From NCBI GenBank assembly GCA_016195385.1, contig JACPZS010000206.1, positions 56,029 through 120,028 of the forward strand: 64,000 nucleotides of DNA. The letters are read 5' to 3'. Every line of letters starts with the position of its first letter. Position 1 is the stretch's first letter. A model generated the notes under the pieces. The model was not told where the DNA came from. It saw nothing but the letters and a program-made list of their open reading frames with translations, and made no database searches. Made by a program: the position numbers and the translations under genes. This stretch comes from Verrucomicrobiota bacterium. GTDB taxonomy: Bacteria; Verrucomicrobiota; Verrucomicrobiia; Limisphaerales; JACPZS01. Positions 48,598-57,388 of the stretch are shown here, piece after piece.

Positions 48598-48909
48598 TTA
48601 TCCCTTCATCGAATCCACTTGATCCAGGTTCGTGGTCTTGTAGTGCCGGTAAATCGCGATGATGAGCGCGAGGCCGACAGCGGCTTCGGCGGCGGCGATG
48701 GCGATGCTGAAGATGACGAACATCACGCCGTGCAGCGCCTCGGGGTTCGGGCTGTAGCGCCAGAAGGCGATGAAGTTCAGGTTCGCCGCGTTGAGCATAA
48801 GCTCGATGCCGATGAGGACGAGAATGGCGTTGCGCCGCGTCAGCGCGCCGGCGAGGCCGATGCTGAACAGGGCGGCGGAGAGCAGCAGGTAGGAGTGCAA
48901 CGGTGTCAT
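48598..48909 (-). CDS. nuoK: NADH-quinone oxidoreductase subunit K
   Basis: A 103-aa three-helix subunit. The two membrane glutamates that link it to the E-channel are visible: E36 (IGIELMLNAANL) and E75 (IAAAEAAVGLAL). Full family length. It is followed without a gap by the unknown 180-aa gene instead of nuoL. Confidence 0.96.
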   Translation of the reverse strand: MTPLHSYLLLSAALFSIGLAGALTRRNAILVLIGIELMLNAANLNFIAFWRYSPNPEALHGVMFVIFSIAIAAAEAAVGLALIIAIYRHYKTTNLDQVDSMKG

Positions 48910-48941
48910 GGGCGCGAGCGCGGGAGAAGGGGGGAAAGCGA

Positions 48942-48987
48942 GAAAGGGAGAATTCCCCCCTGCACCCTTTCACCCATTCTCCCTTTC
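48942..48987. repeat. Inverted repeat in the nuoJ-nuoK gap
   Basis: GAAAGGGAGAAT (48942-48953) is complementary to ATTCTCCCTTTC (48976-48987) around a 22-base centre rich in C. It occupies most of the 94-base gap between nuoJ and nuoK and could form a stable RNA hairpin. Confidence 0.65.
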
Positions 48988-49003
48988 AAGTGAAGGCGAG
49001 GTT

Positions 49004-49561
49004 TCATTGTGACTTGGGCCTGCGCTCCTGCATGGCGATGATGACGGCGCCGATCATCGCGGCGGTGAGAAGCAGCCCCACGACTTCGAGCGGGAGGACA
49101 TAGTCGGTCATCAACTTGTCGCCGATGCTTTTCACGGTGGGCTTCGGGTTCGTGACTGGACGGATGGGCACCTCCATTTTTTGGCCAGCGATTTCCACAA
49201 CTGCGGTCATGCTGGCGAGTGGCACGGCCTTGGTTTGCAGCATCGCCCCGGCGATCATTACAAATGTGGCCACGGCGATGGAGATCGCCCAGGGAGTGGC
49301 GGCAGCGATCGATGGAGGCGGCTGGCTTTCGGTGCCGCGCGTGAGCAGGATGGCAAAGACGATGAGGATGGCGACCGCGCCGACATAGACGAGGATTTGC
49401 GCGAAGCCGACGAACTCGGCGTTGAGCTGGAGGAAGAGCGCGGCCAGTCCGGCGAAGGTGACGACCAGACTGAGCGCGCAGTGGACCAGATTGCGCAACG
49501 ACACCGCCGCGATGGCGCTGCCGGCCGTGAGTCCCGCGAGGATGGCGAAGGGAAGGTTCAT
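49004..49561 (-). CDS. nuoJ: NADH-quinone oxidoreductase subunit J
   Basis: A 185-aa five-helix subunit of complex I. The N-terminal helices contain the family pattern (RNLVHCALSLVVTFAGLAALFLQLNAEFVG, read in parts, followed by QILVYVGAVAILIVFAI). The loop after helix 4 is long. It is transcribed before nuoK, and a large palindromic gap separates it from nuoH. Confidence 0.95.
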   Translation of the reverse strand: MNLPFAILAGLTAGSAIAAVSLRNLVHCALSLVVTFAGLAALFLQLNAEFVGFAQILVYVGAVAILIVFAILLTRGTESQPPPSIAAATPWAISIAVATFVMIAGAMLQTKAVPLASMTAVVEIAGQKMEVPIRPVTNPKPTVKSIGDKLMTDYVLPLEVVGLLLTAAMIGAVIIAMQERRPKSQ

Positions 49562-49894
49562 GGTTTAACCACGGATGGACACGGATGGACACGGATGACG
49601 GAGAAACCATTGCCGGAAGTTGTGGTCGATTCGTTGGTTGGTCCGCCCTCACCCCGGCCCTCTCCCCCAGGAGAGGGAGCGCGAACGACGTCTCTGGATG
49701 TGCCAAGATGCTTGCCGCGTCTGTTGCATGATTGCGCGCGGCGAACCACCTCGTTAAGAAAGCAACCGCTGACGCGCACTCTCTCCTCGGGGGAGAGGGC
49801 CGGGGTGAAGGCGAGCAATCGACTCCAACTCAGCTTGCCTGCTCGAACTCGACTCACGAATCCGTGTCCATCCGTGTCCATCCGTGGTTGAGTC
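49562..49894. repeat. Nested palindromic repeats filling the nuoH-nuoJ gap
   Basis: This 333-base gap has no gene. It is built from nested inverted repeats. The outer pair is a perfect 30-bp match (49567-49596 and 49860-49889, unit ACGGATGGAC). The inner pair is a perfect 20-bp match (49649-49668 and 49789-49808, TCACCCCGGCCCTCTCCCCC and its complement). Each inner arm also carries its own small hairpin. The whole region could fold into one long stem between two coupled respiratory genes. Confidence 0.85.
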
Positions 49895-51097
49895 TCAGCT
49901 CGCATAGCGATAGACGCGTTTGACGAATTTCGTTTCGAGGGCGCGGCCAAGGAGCAGGTAGGGGACGATCAAGATTCCGGCGCACACCAGCCAGCGCACG
50001 ATCATGTTCCAGCCTTCGCGCCCGGTGAAATGCCAGAGGCCGGCGACGACGATGTTCAGCAGCGCCATCGGCAGCATGAATTTCCAGGCGAAGTTCATGA
50101 GCTGATCGGCGCGCAGGCGCGGGACGGTGCCGCGAATCCAGATGAACACGGCGACTATCGTGACCAGCTTTCCCATGAACCAGGCCCAGCTTGGAATCCA
50201 CGTCAGCCACGAGAACGGCGCGGTCCAGCCGCCTAGGAAGAGCGTGATGCCCAGCCCCGCGACAGCGAACATGCCGAGGTATTCGCCAAGAAAGAAGAGC
50301 GCGAACTTGAAGCCGGAATATTCGACGAAGTAACCGGCGATGATTTCCGACTCGGCCTCCGGCATGTCGAAGGGCGAGCGGTTCGCCTCGGCCAGCGATG
50401 AGATGATGAAGAGGATGAACCCGGCCAGCCCCCACGGCGTGAAGACATGCCAGTGCGCGATCGTGCCGGTGTAGGCGTTCTGCGCCTCGACGATCTTGGG
50501 CAGCGAGAGCGTGCCGGTAATCATCACGACTGCGAGGCCGGAAAGCACCAATGGCATTTCGTAGGAGATCATCTGCGCGATGGCCCGCATCGCGCCGAGC
50601 AGCGAATACTTATTGCGGCTCCCCCACCCCGCCATGAAGAGCGACAGCTCGGTGCCGGCGCCCACCGCGAAGAAGAAGAGGAGGCCGGCGTCGAGGTCGA
50701 TGGGGACCATGTTGCGTCCGAACGGCAGCACCGAGTAGCCGAGCAGCACCGGCACGACGAGCGCGATGGGCGCGAGGAAATGCACCACCTTGTCCGCCGC
50801 GCGCGGCACCACGTCTTCCTTGATCAGCGCCTTGATACCGTCGGCGATGAACTGGCCGAAGCCGAACAGGCGGATGTTCGTCAGAGGAATGCCGACTCGG
50901 TTTGGACCAAGCCGATTCTGGATGCGGCCAAGGCCCTTGCGCTCGATGACGGTGGTGATGGCGAACAGTCCGCCGAAGACCGCGATGATGGGAACAATGC
51001 TGAGAAGAATGGAGACGAGCGGCTGCCACGCCTCCGGGAAAAAGCCGACCGCCCAGTGTTTGAGCGCAACGAAAAGCTGGTCGAGTTTTCCGGCCAT
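49895..51097 (-). CDS. nuoH: NADH-quinone oxidoreductase subunit H
   Basis: A 400-aa quinone-site membrane subunit. Signatures ERKGLGRIQNRLGPNRVG and EANRSPFDMPEAESEIIAG, with its cluster of acidic residues, are intact. NuoH forms the quinone chamber and the start of the proton path together with NuoB, NuoD and NuoA. It is separated from nuoI by 3 bases. Confidence 0.96.
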   Translation of the reverse strand: MAGKLDQLFVALKHWAVGFFPEAWQPLVSILLSIVPIIAVFGGLFAITTVIERKGLGRIQNRLGPNRVGIPLTNIRLFGFGQFIADGIKALIKEDVVPRAADKVVHFLAPIALVVPVLLGYSVLPFGRNMVPIDLDAGLLFFFAVGAGTELSLFMAGWGSRNKYSLLGAMRAIAQMISYEMPLVLSGLAVVMITGTLSLPKIVEAQNAYTGTIAHWHVFTPWGLAGFILFIISSLAEANRSPFDMPEAESEIIAGYFVEYSGFKFALFFLGEYLGMFAVAGLGITLFLGGWTAPFSWLTWIPSWAWFMGKLVTIVAVFIWIRGTVPRLRADQLMNFAWKFMLPMALLNIVVAGLWHFTGREGWNMIVRWLVCAGILIVPYLLLGRALETKFVKRVYRYAS

Positions 51098-51100
51098 GGA

Positions 51101-51733
51101 TCAGGTCGCGGCCACCGGGATGGCGGGAAATGGAGACGCGGCGGTCTTGGCCTTGGCTTCGGCTGCTGCTTTCGCTTTGGCATCCGCATCGGTTTTTGCT
51201 TTGGCTTCGGCCTTGGCTTTGTCGGCAGCGAGACGGGCGTCCACTTCCGCCGCCTCGGTTGGATGAATCTTGTGATAGTGCTCGTTGGGCTTGGCGAGTT
51301 GCTGCTTGTGCGTGAGCAGCCCGCCGAAACGATCCGTGGTGCTCAACTCGAACTCGTTGTCCATCTTGATCGCCTCGAACGGGCAGACCTCGACGCAAAT
51401 CTGGCAGCTCATGCACACCGAGATGTCGATGTCGAACGTGGCCGGATAAAACTGCGGCTTGCCGATGTAGTCCGGCTTCTTGTCCTTCGATTTCTCGATG
51501 AAGATGCACTGGGGCGGACATTCCTTCTCGCAGATCTGGCAGGCGACACAGCGCAGGCCGGCCTGAGGATCGGAGCCGTCGAAGACGAGGAATGGAAACT
51601 GGCGCGTGGCTTCCTTGAGCGGGATGCGTTGTTCAGGATACTCGACAGTCGTGAGCCGCGCCTCGTCGGTGTAGCTGCCGACGAAGTTGCGCGCGGTTTC
51701 AACCATGCCTTGAAGGATTCCGGTGCCGAGCAT
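51101..51733 (-). CDS. nuoI: NADH-quinone oxidoreductase subunit I
   Basis: A 210-aa ferredoxin-like subunit carrying clusters N6a and N6b. Cysteines C62, C65, C68, C72 and C107, C110, C113, C117 form two CxxCxxCxxxCP motifs. The C-terminal 50 residues (about 155-203) are an unusual Ala/Lys-rich, probably helical or disordered tail that is not part of the core family. It is the first gene of this nuo unit; nuoCDEFG are not next to it. Confidence 0.95.
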   Translation of the reverse strand: MLGTGILQGMVETARNFVGSYTDEARLTTVEYPEQRIPLKEATRQFPFLVFDGSDPQAGLRCVACQICEKECPPQCIFIEKSKDKKPDYIGKPQFYPATFDIDISVCMSCQICVEVCPFEAIKMDNEFELSTTDRFGGLLTHKQQLAKPNEHYHKIHPTEAAEVDARLAADKAKAEAKAKTDADAKAKAAAEAKAKTAASPFPAIPVAAT

Positions 51734-51831
51734 GAAAAGAGACTACAAGGTTCTTACGCAAAGTTGCAAGTGCTGCGGCTTGAGCGTCTTTTGCTTGTCA
51801 TGCGGGGCAGGGGAGATCACGCCTGCGTCAG

Positions 51832-52599
51832 TCAACGCTTTGGCGGCTCGTCTGCGGTCAAGGCGAGGAAAGATTGTTCCAGCGCGCCAGTCGCGCCACT
51901 CTGCTGGCGGAGTTGCTCGCTGGTTCCGACCGCGACGAGCCGGCCTTGATGAATGATGCCGATGCGGTCGGCCATTTCTTCCGCGACGCTGAGTTGATGC
52001 GTCGAGAGAAAGACCGTCATCCCCTGCTGCGAACGTTCCTTCAGAATATCCTTCACCACGCGCGCGTGTTGCGGATCCAGTCCGACCATCGGCTCGTCGA
52101 TGATAAACACCTCGGGGTCGTGCAGCAGCGCCGACGCGATGGCGGTGCGCTGTCGGGTGCCGTGAGAAAGTCCTTCAATCGGTTTATCGAGATAAGGTTC
52201 GAGGTTCAGGCGGGCAACGAGCGCGCTGGCCGAGGCGTCGAAGCGCGCTTCGTCCATGCGAAACAACTGGCCAGTGAAACGCAGAAATTCCCCCGGCGTG
52301 AGCTTGTCATAAAGGAACGGAAAATCCGGCACGTAGGCAAGTCGCTGGCGCGCTTCGAGCGGATGCGTCTGGATGTCGAAGCCGGCCACCCGCGCGCTGC
52401 CCGAGGTCGGCTTCATCAAACCGGCGAGCAATTTGATCGTTGTGGTTTTGCCGGCGGCGTTGGGACCGAGCACGGCAAAAAATTCGCCGCGCGGAACCGT
52501 CAGGCTCAGGTTGTTCACGGCGACGAGATCGCCGAAGCGTTTGCAAAGATGGATGAGTTCGATCACGAATTTTGAAATTTCGCGACGTTGATGAGTCAC
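51832..52599 (-). CDS. ABC transporter ATP-binding protein
   Basis: A 255-aa ABC ATPase. Walker A is GPNAAGKTT, the signature motif is LSHGTRQR (a variant of LSGGQ), Walker B is VFIIDEPMVGLDP, and the switch His is in LSTHQLS. It resembles CcmA/NatA-type exporters. No permease gene is adjacent, so the partner must be elsewhere. The start is GTG at 52599; a GTG at 52566 would start nearer the first strand. It lies 6 bases after the preceding gene in a three-gene unit with two envelope proteins. Confidence 0.85.
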   Translation of the reverse strand: MTHQRREISKFVIELIHLCKRFGDLVAVNNLSLTVPRGEFFAVLGPNAAGKTTTIKLLAGLMKPTSGSARVAGFDIQTHPLEARQRLAYVPDFPFLYDKLTPGEFLRFTGQLFRMDEARFDASASALVARLNLEPYLDKPIEGLSHGTRQRTAIASALLHDPEVFIIDEPMVGLDPQHARVVKDILKERSQQGMTVFLSTHQLSVAEEMADRIGIIHQGRLVAVGTSEQLRQQSGATGALEQSFLALTADEPPKR

Positions 52600-52605
52600 A
52601 TCGTT

Positions 52606-53409
52606 TCAAAAGCCCAAGGCTTCATTCACGAGCACGATTTCGTCCGGCAGTTCGACACGCAGAATTTCTCCTACGCGGCTGACGATGACCACCGCTTGGT
52701 AGCGATCCAGCAGCCGCGCTTGCAGTCGATAAACCCGCACGTCGGCGTGGCCGATTCGCAACCAGTCGTTGCGCGCCTCCCATTGCAGCCCCAGCGCGAG
52801 CGCACCGGGTTTCGGGAGCGGCATCTGCGCGACGAGCAACTCAAGCATCGCCGGCGCGCCTAGTTCGCGCAGGACCGTGCGTGGGTCGCGCAACTCCGCG
52901 AACGTGAAGCGCCTTTCCCATTTTCCTTCTTCGTCTTCGACGTTGATCGCCAGCGCTTCTTCCGTCGCCACCGACTTCAATTCCCACGCGTTCGGTTTGA
53001 CGGCACCGTGAAGCGTGACTTCGCGCCATTTGTGGTTGGGCGAAAATTCGGCGTGCAGATTGAGCCGCAGCCGGTTCTCCGCTTCTGGCAGCATGGTTGT
53101 GCCGTCGAACTCAATCGTGTAGCCGGCGGGCTGGCGCACCTGGCCCTCCGGCTCGAATTCATTGAGGGTCGGCTGCGCAGCCGTGGTTTCGTCGCGCACC
53201 GTTGCCACCCAACGGCAGCGGCCGATGCGTTGTCCGCGCCGCCAGATTTCCAACGATGAATCATCGGGCGCGGATAAAATTTTTTGCCAAACGGAGATCG
53301 CGGGAATGGCGCTGCCGACTTTCTTTCCGGAGAATTCCGAGCGCCATAAAAGCACGTTCATCACGAGCCAGAACGCCGTGATGAGAATGAAGGCGAGCCG
53401 CCCAATCAT
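52606..53409 (-). CDS. Membrane-anchored protein of unknown function
   Basis: A 267-aa protein with one N-terminal membrane anchor (residues 4-22) and a beta-rich extracytoplasmic domain (LRLNLHAEFSPNHKWREVTL, for example). I do not recognise the family. It lies 9 bases after the LysM lipoprotein gene and just before the ABC ATPase gene, so the three are probably one operon and may act together at the envelope. Confidence 0.65.
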   Translation of the reverse strand: MIGRLAFILITAFWLVMNVLLWRSEFSGKKVGSAIPAISVWQKILSAPDDSSLEIWRRGQRIGRCRWVATVRDETTAAQPTLNEFEPEGQVRQPAGYTIEFDGTTMLPEAENRLRLNLHAEFSPNHKWREVTLHGAVKPNAWELKSVATEEALAINVEDEEGKWERRFTFAELRDPRTVLRELGAPAMLELLVAQMPLPKPGALALGLQWEARNDWLRIGHADVRVYRLQARLLDRYQAVVIVSRVGEILRVELPDEIVLVNEALGF

Positions 53410-53418
53410 AGCGTGGCC

Positions 53419-54267
53419 TCAGGAAGTGGGAATTTTCAACACCTGGCCGGGCTTCATCCGTTTCGGATCCAACTGCGGATTGGCCACGAGCAAGGAACTG
53501 AAGCGGATGCCGTAGCGCCGCGCGATGCCCTCTGCGCTTTCGTTTGCGCGCACGACGTGCGTGCGTCCGCCGGGGGATTTTGCCGCCACGGTCGATTCCT
53601 CGTTGCGGATTTTTGTTTGAGCCGGCGCAGTCTTTGATTTGGTTCCATTTTTCGCCGGCGCAGCGGATAACGGCGCGGACTTCGGCGCAGGTTTTTCCAC
53701 GGACGGGGCGGCAGTCGCGTCGGCGGGCACAAGTTGATTCGTCGGGCCGGGCAAAGCCGCCGAAGGTGAAGCTGTTCGATTCGTCGCCCCGGTCAACGCC
53801 TTTTGAAGCTGATCCACTTGCTGCTTCAATTTCCAATTCTCATCGGCCAGTCGGTTCAACTGCTTCTGCACTTCGATTGAAACCGGCCCGAGCGAGGCAC
53901 TGCGTGCCAGTTCCTGGACTGAAACGTTGATGAACTGGCGGACGGTGTCGGCGTGCGCGTCGTTGGGACGGAACTGTAGAAATTTTCGGAAGTGATAAAT
54001 CGCCGCCGCGTAGTCCACGAGATTTTGGTAGTAGATCAAACCGACTTCGAAATGAGCCGAGGCCGAGCGTGGATTGCTCTCCAGCGCCTTCTCAAAACTT
54101 TCGATGGCGCCCGGAAAATCCAGGTTGTTCCGGCGATTGCGTCCGGCCACGAAATTCGCGTCCGCCTGTTCGTCGGCGACGTTTTCCGTCGTCGGCGAAC
54201 AACCGCTGAGACCCAGGCAAATCAGCAAAAGAATCCAGCAAGTATTGCGTGTCACCCAACCAATCAT
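53419..54267 (-). CDS. TPR and LysM domain lipoprotein
   Basis: A 282-aa lipoprotein. The signal ends in a lipobox (LGLSGC, Cys near residue 23). A TPR-like region (about 45-110: FPGAIESFEKALESNPRSAS) is followed by a short coiled coil (RLADENWKLKQQVDQLQKAL), a Pro/Ala-rich linker and a C-terminal LysM domain (HVVRANESAEGIARRYGI, ending PGQVLKIP). LysM binds peptidoglycan, so the protein likely tethers the outer membrane or a complex to the wall. Confidence 0.85.
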   Translation of the reverse strand: MIGWVTRNTCWILLLICLGLSGCSPTTENVADEQADANFVAGRNRRNNLDFPGAIESFEKALESNPRSASAHFEVGLIYYQNLVDYAAAIYHFRKFLQFRPNDAHADTVRQFINVSVQELARSASLGPVSIEVQKQLNRLADENWKLKQQVDQLQKALTGATNRTASPSAALPGPTNQLVPADATAAPSVEKPAPKSAPLSAAPAKNGTKSKTAPAQTKIRNEESTVAAKSPGGRTHVVRANESAEGIARRYGIRFSSLLVANPQLDPKRMKPGQVLKIPTS

Positions 54268-54421
54268 GGGGCGAGGCTAGACGAATGCCGGACCGCGCGC
54301 AATGTCCGGCTGCGCGTTGCAGCGCTGCGTCTCTTTGCGGCTGGCAAGCTTGCGCTGAAGATGTTTTGGCGTTAACGCTCATTAACGACTGACGTTTCCT
54401 GGAAAAGATTGGATCGATTCA

Positions 54422-56698
54422 ATGGCAACCGATGAACGCCAACTCGCTGCGATAGGCGCGACCGAAATTCGCGTGCGTGGAATGACGTGCCACAACTGCG
54501 TGCGGCATGTCACCGAAGCAGTTCAGAGCGTGACGGACGTGGCGGGCGTGCTGGTCGATCTCGGTAAAGAACGTGCCTCCGTTCGTTGGCGTCCCGGCGC
54601 AACTGGCGATGTGAAGTCGGTTTTGCAGGCAATTGGACAAGCGGGCTATTCCGCCAGCGTGGAAGATTCCGCCAGCGCGCCCCGTCGTTCCAACTGGTCG
54701 CCGCTGGCAGGCTGGCGATTCAACGTCGTCGTCGGTTCCATCGCCACGCTGACGCTGATGGTCGGCGAGTGGATTTTTCAGTTCGGCATGACGCGCTGGT
54801 TTCAATGGCTGGCGTTCGCAGTGGCGCTGCCAGTGCAGATTTTTTGCGGAGCGCGGTTCTATCGCGGCGCATGGGCGCAATTGAAAATTGGCGCGTCCAA
54901 CATGGACACGCTCGTCGCGCTCGGCTCGACGACGGCGTTCGTTTACAGCGCGTGGGCGCTCTTCGCTGGCTTGCCCGGGCATCTCTACTTCATGGAAGCC
55001 GTCGCGATCGTTTCTTTGATCAGCGTCGGGCACTGGCTCGAAGCCCTGGCCAGTGATCGCGCGGCCGGCGCGTTGCGCGCCTTGTTGAATCTGGCACCGC
55101 CCACGGCGCGCAAATTGGGGCCGAACCAAAGCGAATTCGTTGTTCCGGTCGCAGCGCTACAGTGCGACGCCACGGTTTTGTTGAAACCCGGAGATCGCGT
55201 GCCGACGGATGGCAAAATCATCGAAGGAAACTCGGCGGTCGATGAATCCATGCTGACGGGCGAATCGCTGCCGGTGGACAAATCGGCTGGCGCGCGGCTT
55301 TACGCCGGAACGATCAATCTCAACGGCCGCGTGGTCATGCGCGTGGAAGCCATCGGCGAAGCGACGGCGCTGGCGCAGATCATTCTGGTTGTGCAACGCG
55401 CGCAATCCAGCCGTGCCGGCATCCAACGACTCGGTGATCGCGTCAGCAACGTTTTCGTGCCGGTGGTGATTTTGATCGCGCTCGCCACCGGTTTGTGGTG
55501 GGGCTTCGCGCCGGAGCAGGCGCGGCAAGTCAGCGGCTGGCTGGAGCCGTTTCTTTGGTCGGCAACGCGACCGGATGGCGCATTGGCGTCCGCGATTTTT
55601 CACGCGGCGGCGGTTTTGATCATCGCCTGCCCTTGTGCGATGGGCTTGGCTACGCCTGCGGCGATCATGGCTGGCACCAACGCCGCGGCGCGCCGGGGAA
55701 TTTTGATTCGCGACGGCACGGCACTCGAAAAAGCCGGCGACATCGACATCATCTTTTTCGACAAAACCGGGACCCTCACGCAAGGCAAGCCAGACGTCAT
55801 CGCCGTCGAGGATTTTCGCGCGAGCGAAGCGCGCGGTGATGCCATCGAAACCATTGCCGCCACGCTGGCGCGCGGTTCAAATCATCCATTGAGCCAGGCC
55901 ATCGCGCGATTCGCCGACGAAACTCTGCCGTTGCATGACTGGAGCGAACATCGCGGAGCGGGAGTCGCGGGCACGATTGAGTTGTGCGATGCAAATCTCG
56001 CGCCGGTAAAATTCCAACTCGGCTCGTTGAATTGGCTGCAAGCCGCTGGCATCGATCTGAGCGCGGCGGAAAATTTCGCATGCGAGTGGTCGGCGCGCGG
56101 CTCGACGATTCTCGGAATCGCCGCTCGCGGCCAGCTCGCCGGCGTTTTCGCGGTGCGCGATGATGTGAAGCCGCACGCGGCGGAAGTGGTGGCCCAGCTT
56201 CAGCAGGCCGGCCACGCAATTTATTTGATCACTGGCGACCACGAACGCACCGCCGCCGCCATCGCCGCGAAGTTGGGCATTCCGTCCGGAAATGTACATG
56301 CGGAAATTCGTCCAGAAAAAAAAGCAGCGCTCGTGGAGGAACTGCAGCGAAGCGGACACAAAGTTGCCTTCGTCGGCGATGGCATCAACGATGCGCCCGC
56401 GCTCGAACAGGCCGACCTCGGCATCGCCGTGAGCCGCGCCAGCGACGTGGCCCGCGAGGCCGCCGACATTGTGCTGTTGAACTCGGACATTCAAGCCATG
56501 CCCGAAGCGCTTGGTTTGGCGCAAGCTACGTTGCGCACGATCAAGCAGAATTTGTTTTGGGCCTTTTTCTACAATGCCGCCGGGGTTCCGCTCGCGGCGC
56601 TTGGATTCATCAGCCCCGTGTTGTGCGCGGCGGCGATGGGACTTTCGGATCTGATTGTGATCGGGAACGCTTTGCGGCTGCGACGCTGGCGGAAGTGA
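54422..56698 (+). CDS. copA: Copper-exporting P1B-type ATPase
   Basis: A 758-aa heavy-metal ATPase. It has an N-terminal HMA domain with GMTCHNC, eight predicted membrane helices, and the ion-binding CPC motif at C403-P404-C405 (ACPCAMGLATP). The phosphorylation site is DKTGTLT (D447), with the SNHPL loop and GDGINDAPAL in the P domain. CPC with a CxxC metal-binding domain fits Cu(I). It begins after a 154-base divergent gap. No copper chaperone or CueR-like regulator is adjacent. Confidence 0.93.
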   Translation: MATDERQLAAIGATEIRVRGMTCHNCVRHVTEAVQSVTDVAGVLVDLGKERASVRWRPGATGDVKSVLQAIGQAGYSASVEDSASAPRRSNWSPLAGWRFNVVVGSIATLTLMVGEWIFQFGMTRWFQWLAFAVALPVQIFCGARFYRGAWAQLKIGASNMDTLVALGSTTAFVYSAWALFAGLPGHLYFMEAVAIVSLISVGHWLEALASDRAAGALRALLNLAPPTARKLGPNQSEFVVPVAALQCDATVLLKPGDRVPTDGKIIEGNSAVDESMLTGESLPVDKSAGARLYAGTINLNGRVVMRVEAIGEATALAQIILVVQRAQSSRAGIQRLGDRVSNVFVPVVILIALATGLWWGFAPEQARQVSGWLEPFLWSATRPDGALASAIFHAAAVLIIACPCAMGLATPAAIMAGTNAAARRGILIRDGTALEKAGDIDIIFFDKTGTLTQGKPDVIAVEDFRASEARGDAIETIAATLARGSNHPLSQAIARFADETLPLHDWSEHRGAGVAGTIELCDANLAPVKFQLGSLNWLQAAGIDLSAAENFACEWSARGSTILGIAARGQLAGVFAVRDDVKPHAAEVVAQLQQAGHAIYLITGDHERTAAAIAAKLGIPSGNVHAEIRPEKKAALVEELQRSGHKVAFVGDGINDAPALEQADLGIAVSRASDVAREAADIVLLNSDIQAMPEALGLAQATLRTIKQNLFWAFFYNAAGVPLAALGFISPVLCAAAMGLSDLIVIGNALRLRRWRK

Positions 56699-56731
56699 AG
56701 TTGCGGTGAAATCAGTGCCGGTCAGCGCGCC

Positions 56732-56950
56732 TCATTTGTGTCGCTTGGACAAGGGCAAATCTTCAATCGCCGCAATGTGCAGTCCGTCAATGCGCGTCAC
56801 GGCGTCATGTTCATCCATGATCAGCACGGTGCCTTTACCAACCATAACGAACTCGGGGTGTCGCACAGGGACGCGCTTGCCACTGGAGAGTTCGATGGCA
56901 AACGGTTTGAACCCGTTCGCAATCCGTTCACGAACGGGTTCGAGATTCAT
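56732..56950 (-). CDS. Small conserved protein (72 aa)
   Basis: A 72-aa protein beginning MNLEPVRERIANGFKPFAIE, with a mid segment RVPVRHPEFVMVGKGTVLIM and ending HIAAIEDLPLSKRHK. I recall similar small proteins in Verrucomicrobia and relatives, but no function is known. It may be a beta-barrel DNA- or ligand-binding fold; nothing proves this. It converges with copA. Confidence 0.65.
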   Translation of the reverse strand: MNLEPVRERIANGFKPFAIELSSGKRVPVRHPEFVMVGKGTVLIMDEHDAVTRIDGLHIAAIEDLPLSKRHK

Positions 56951-56986
56951 GCCTAATTTATGGCGCGGCTGCCGTCGGCAGGCAAA

Positions 56987-57119
56987 TCAATACACACCCT
57001 CGACGATCGTTTTCTCCATCGCGCCGAAGGGAAGCAGCTCGGCCACGCCATCCCAGGCGTAGGGCGTACGCGGTTCACGGCGGATGGCTTCGTCGCGTTC
57101 AAGGAAGCGCGGCAAGAAA
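56987..57119 (-). pseudogene. Duplicated 3' end of the ligase-like gene
   Basis: This stretch is a diverged copy of the last 44 or so codons of the downstream-starting ligase-like gene (its 3' end at 57389-57520). Read in the matching frame it gives LPRFLERDEAIRREPRTPYA, then AWDGVAELLPFGAMEKTIVE, then GVY and a stop at 56987. The match begins abruptly next to the 81-aa gene. No start codon is available, so it is a gene fragment. Confidence 0.8.
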
Positions 57120-57124
57120 TGAAA

Positions 57125-57370
57125 CTACCTCGACGTATTCGATTCAATCGAATCCAAAGTCATCTCCAAGAATCCCAACTTCGATTCCACCGAATCAATA
57201 GATTCAATGATCCGCTCACTTGAACCCGGATAGTTCTTGCCCTCATGTTCAAAGCCGCTCCCCTCCATTTTCACTTCGTGGAGCAAACTGTCGATGCTGC
57301 CTAACCGATCCAGTTTTGAATCAATGCTCTCCAGCAACTGAATTATTCGTTCCGCTGTTTCCTGATTCAT
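57125..57370 (-). CDS. Small coiled-coil-like protein (81 aa)
   Basis: An 81-aa acidic, mostly helical protein (AERIIQLLESIDSKLDRLGS, then SERIIESIDSVESKLGFLEM), with no signal or membrane segment. The two halves look like diverged repeats of an IESIDS-type unit. It sits between the intact 3' end of the ligase-like gene and a displaced copy of that 3' end, so it may be cargo of an insertion. The function is unknown. Confidence 0.6.
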   Translation of the reverse strand: MNQETAERIIQLLESIDSKLDRLGSIDSLLHEVKMEGSGFEHEGKNYPGSSERIIESIDSVESKLGFLEMTLDSIESNTSR

Positions 57371-57388
57371 AACGGATTCGTCTTTGGT

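Noticed and set aside
49562..49894. CRISPR array in the nuoH-nuoJ gap
   Set aside because: The repeats are inverted, not direct at regular spacing, and there are no cas genes.
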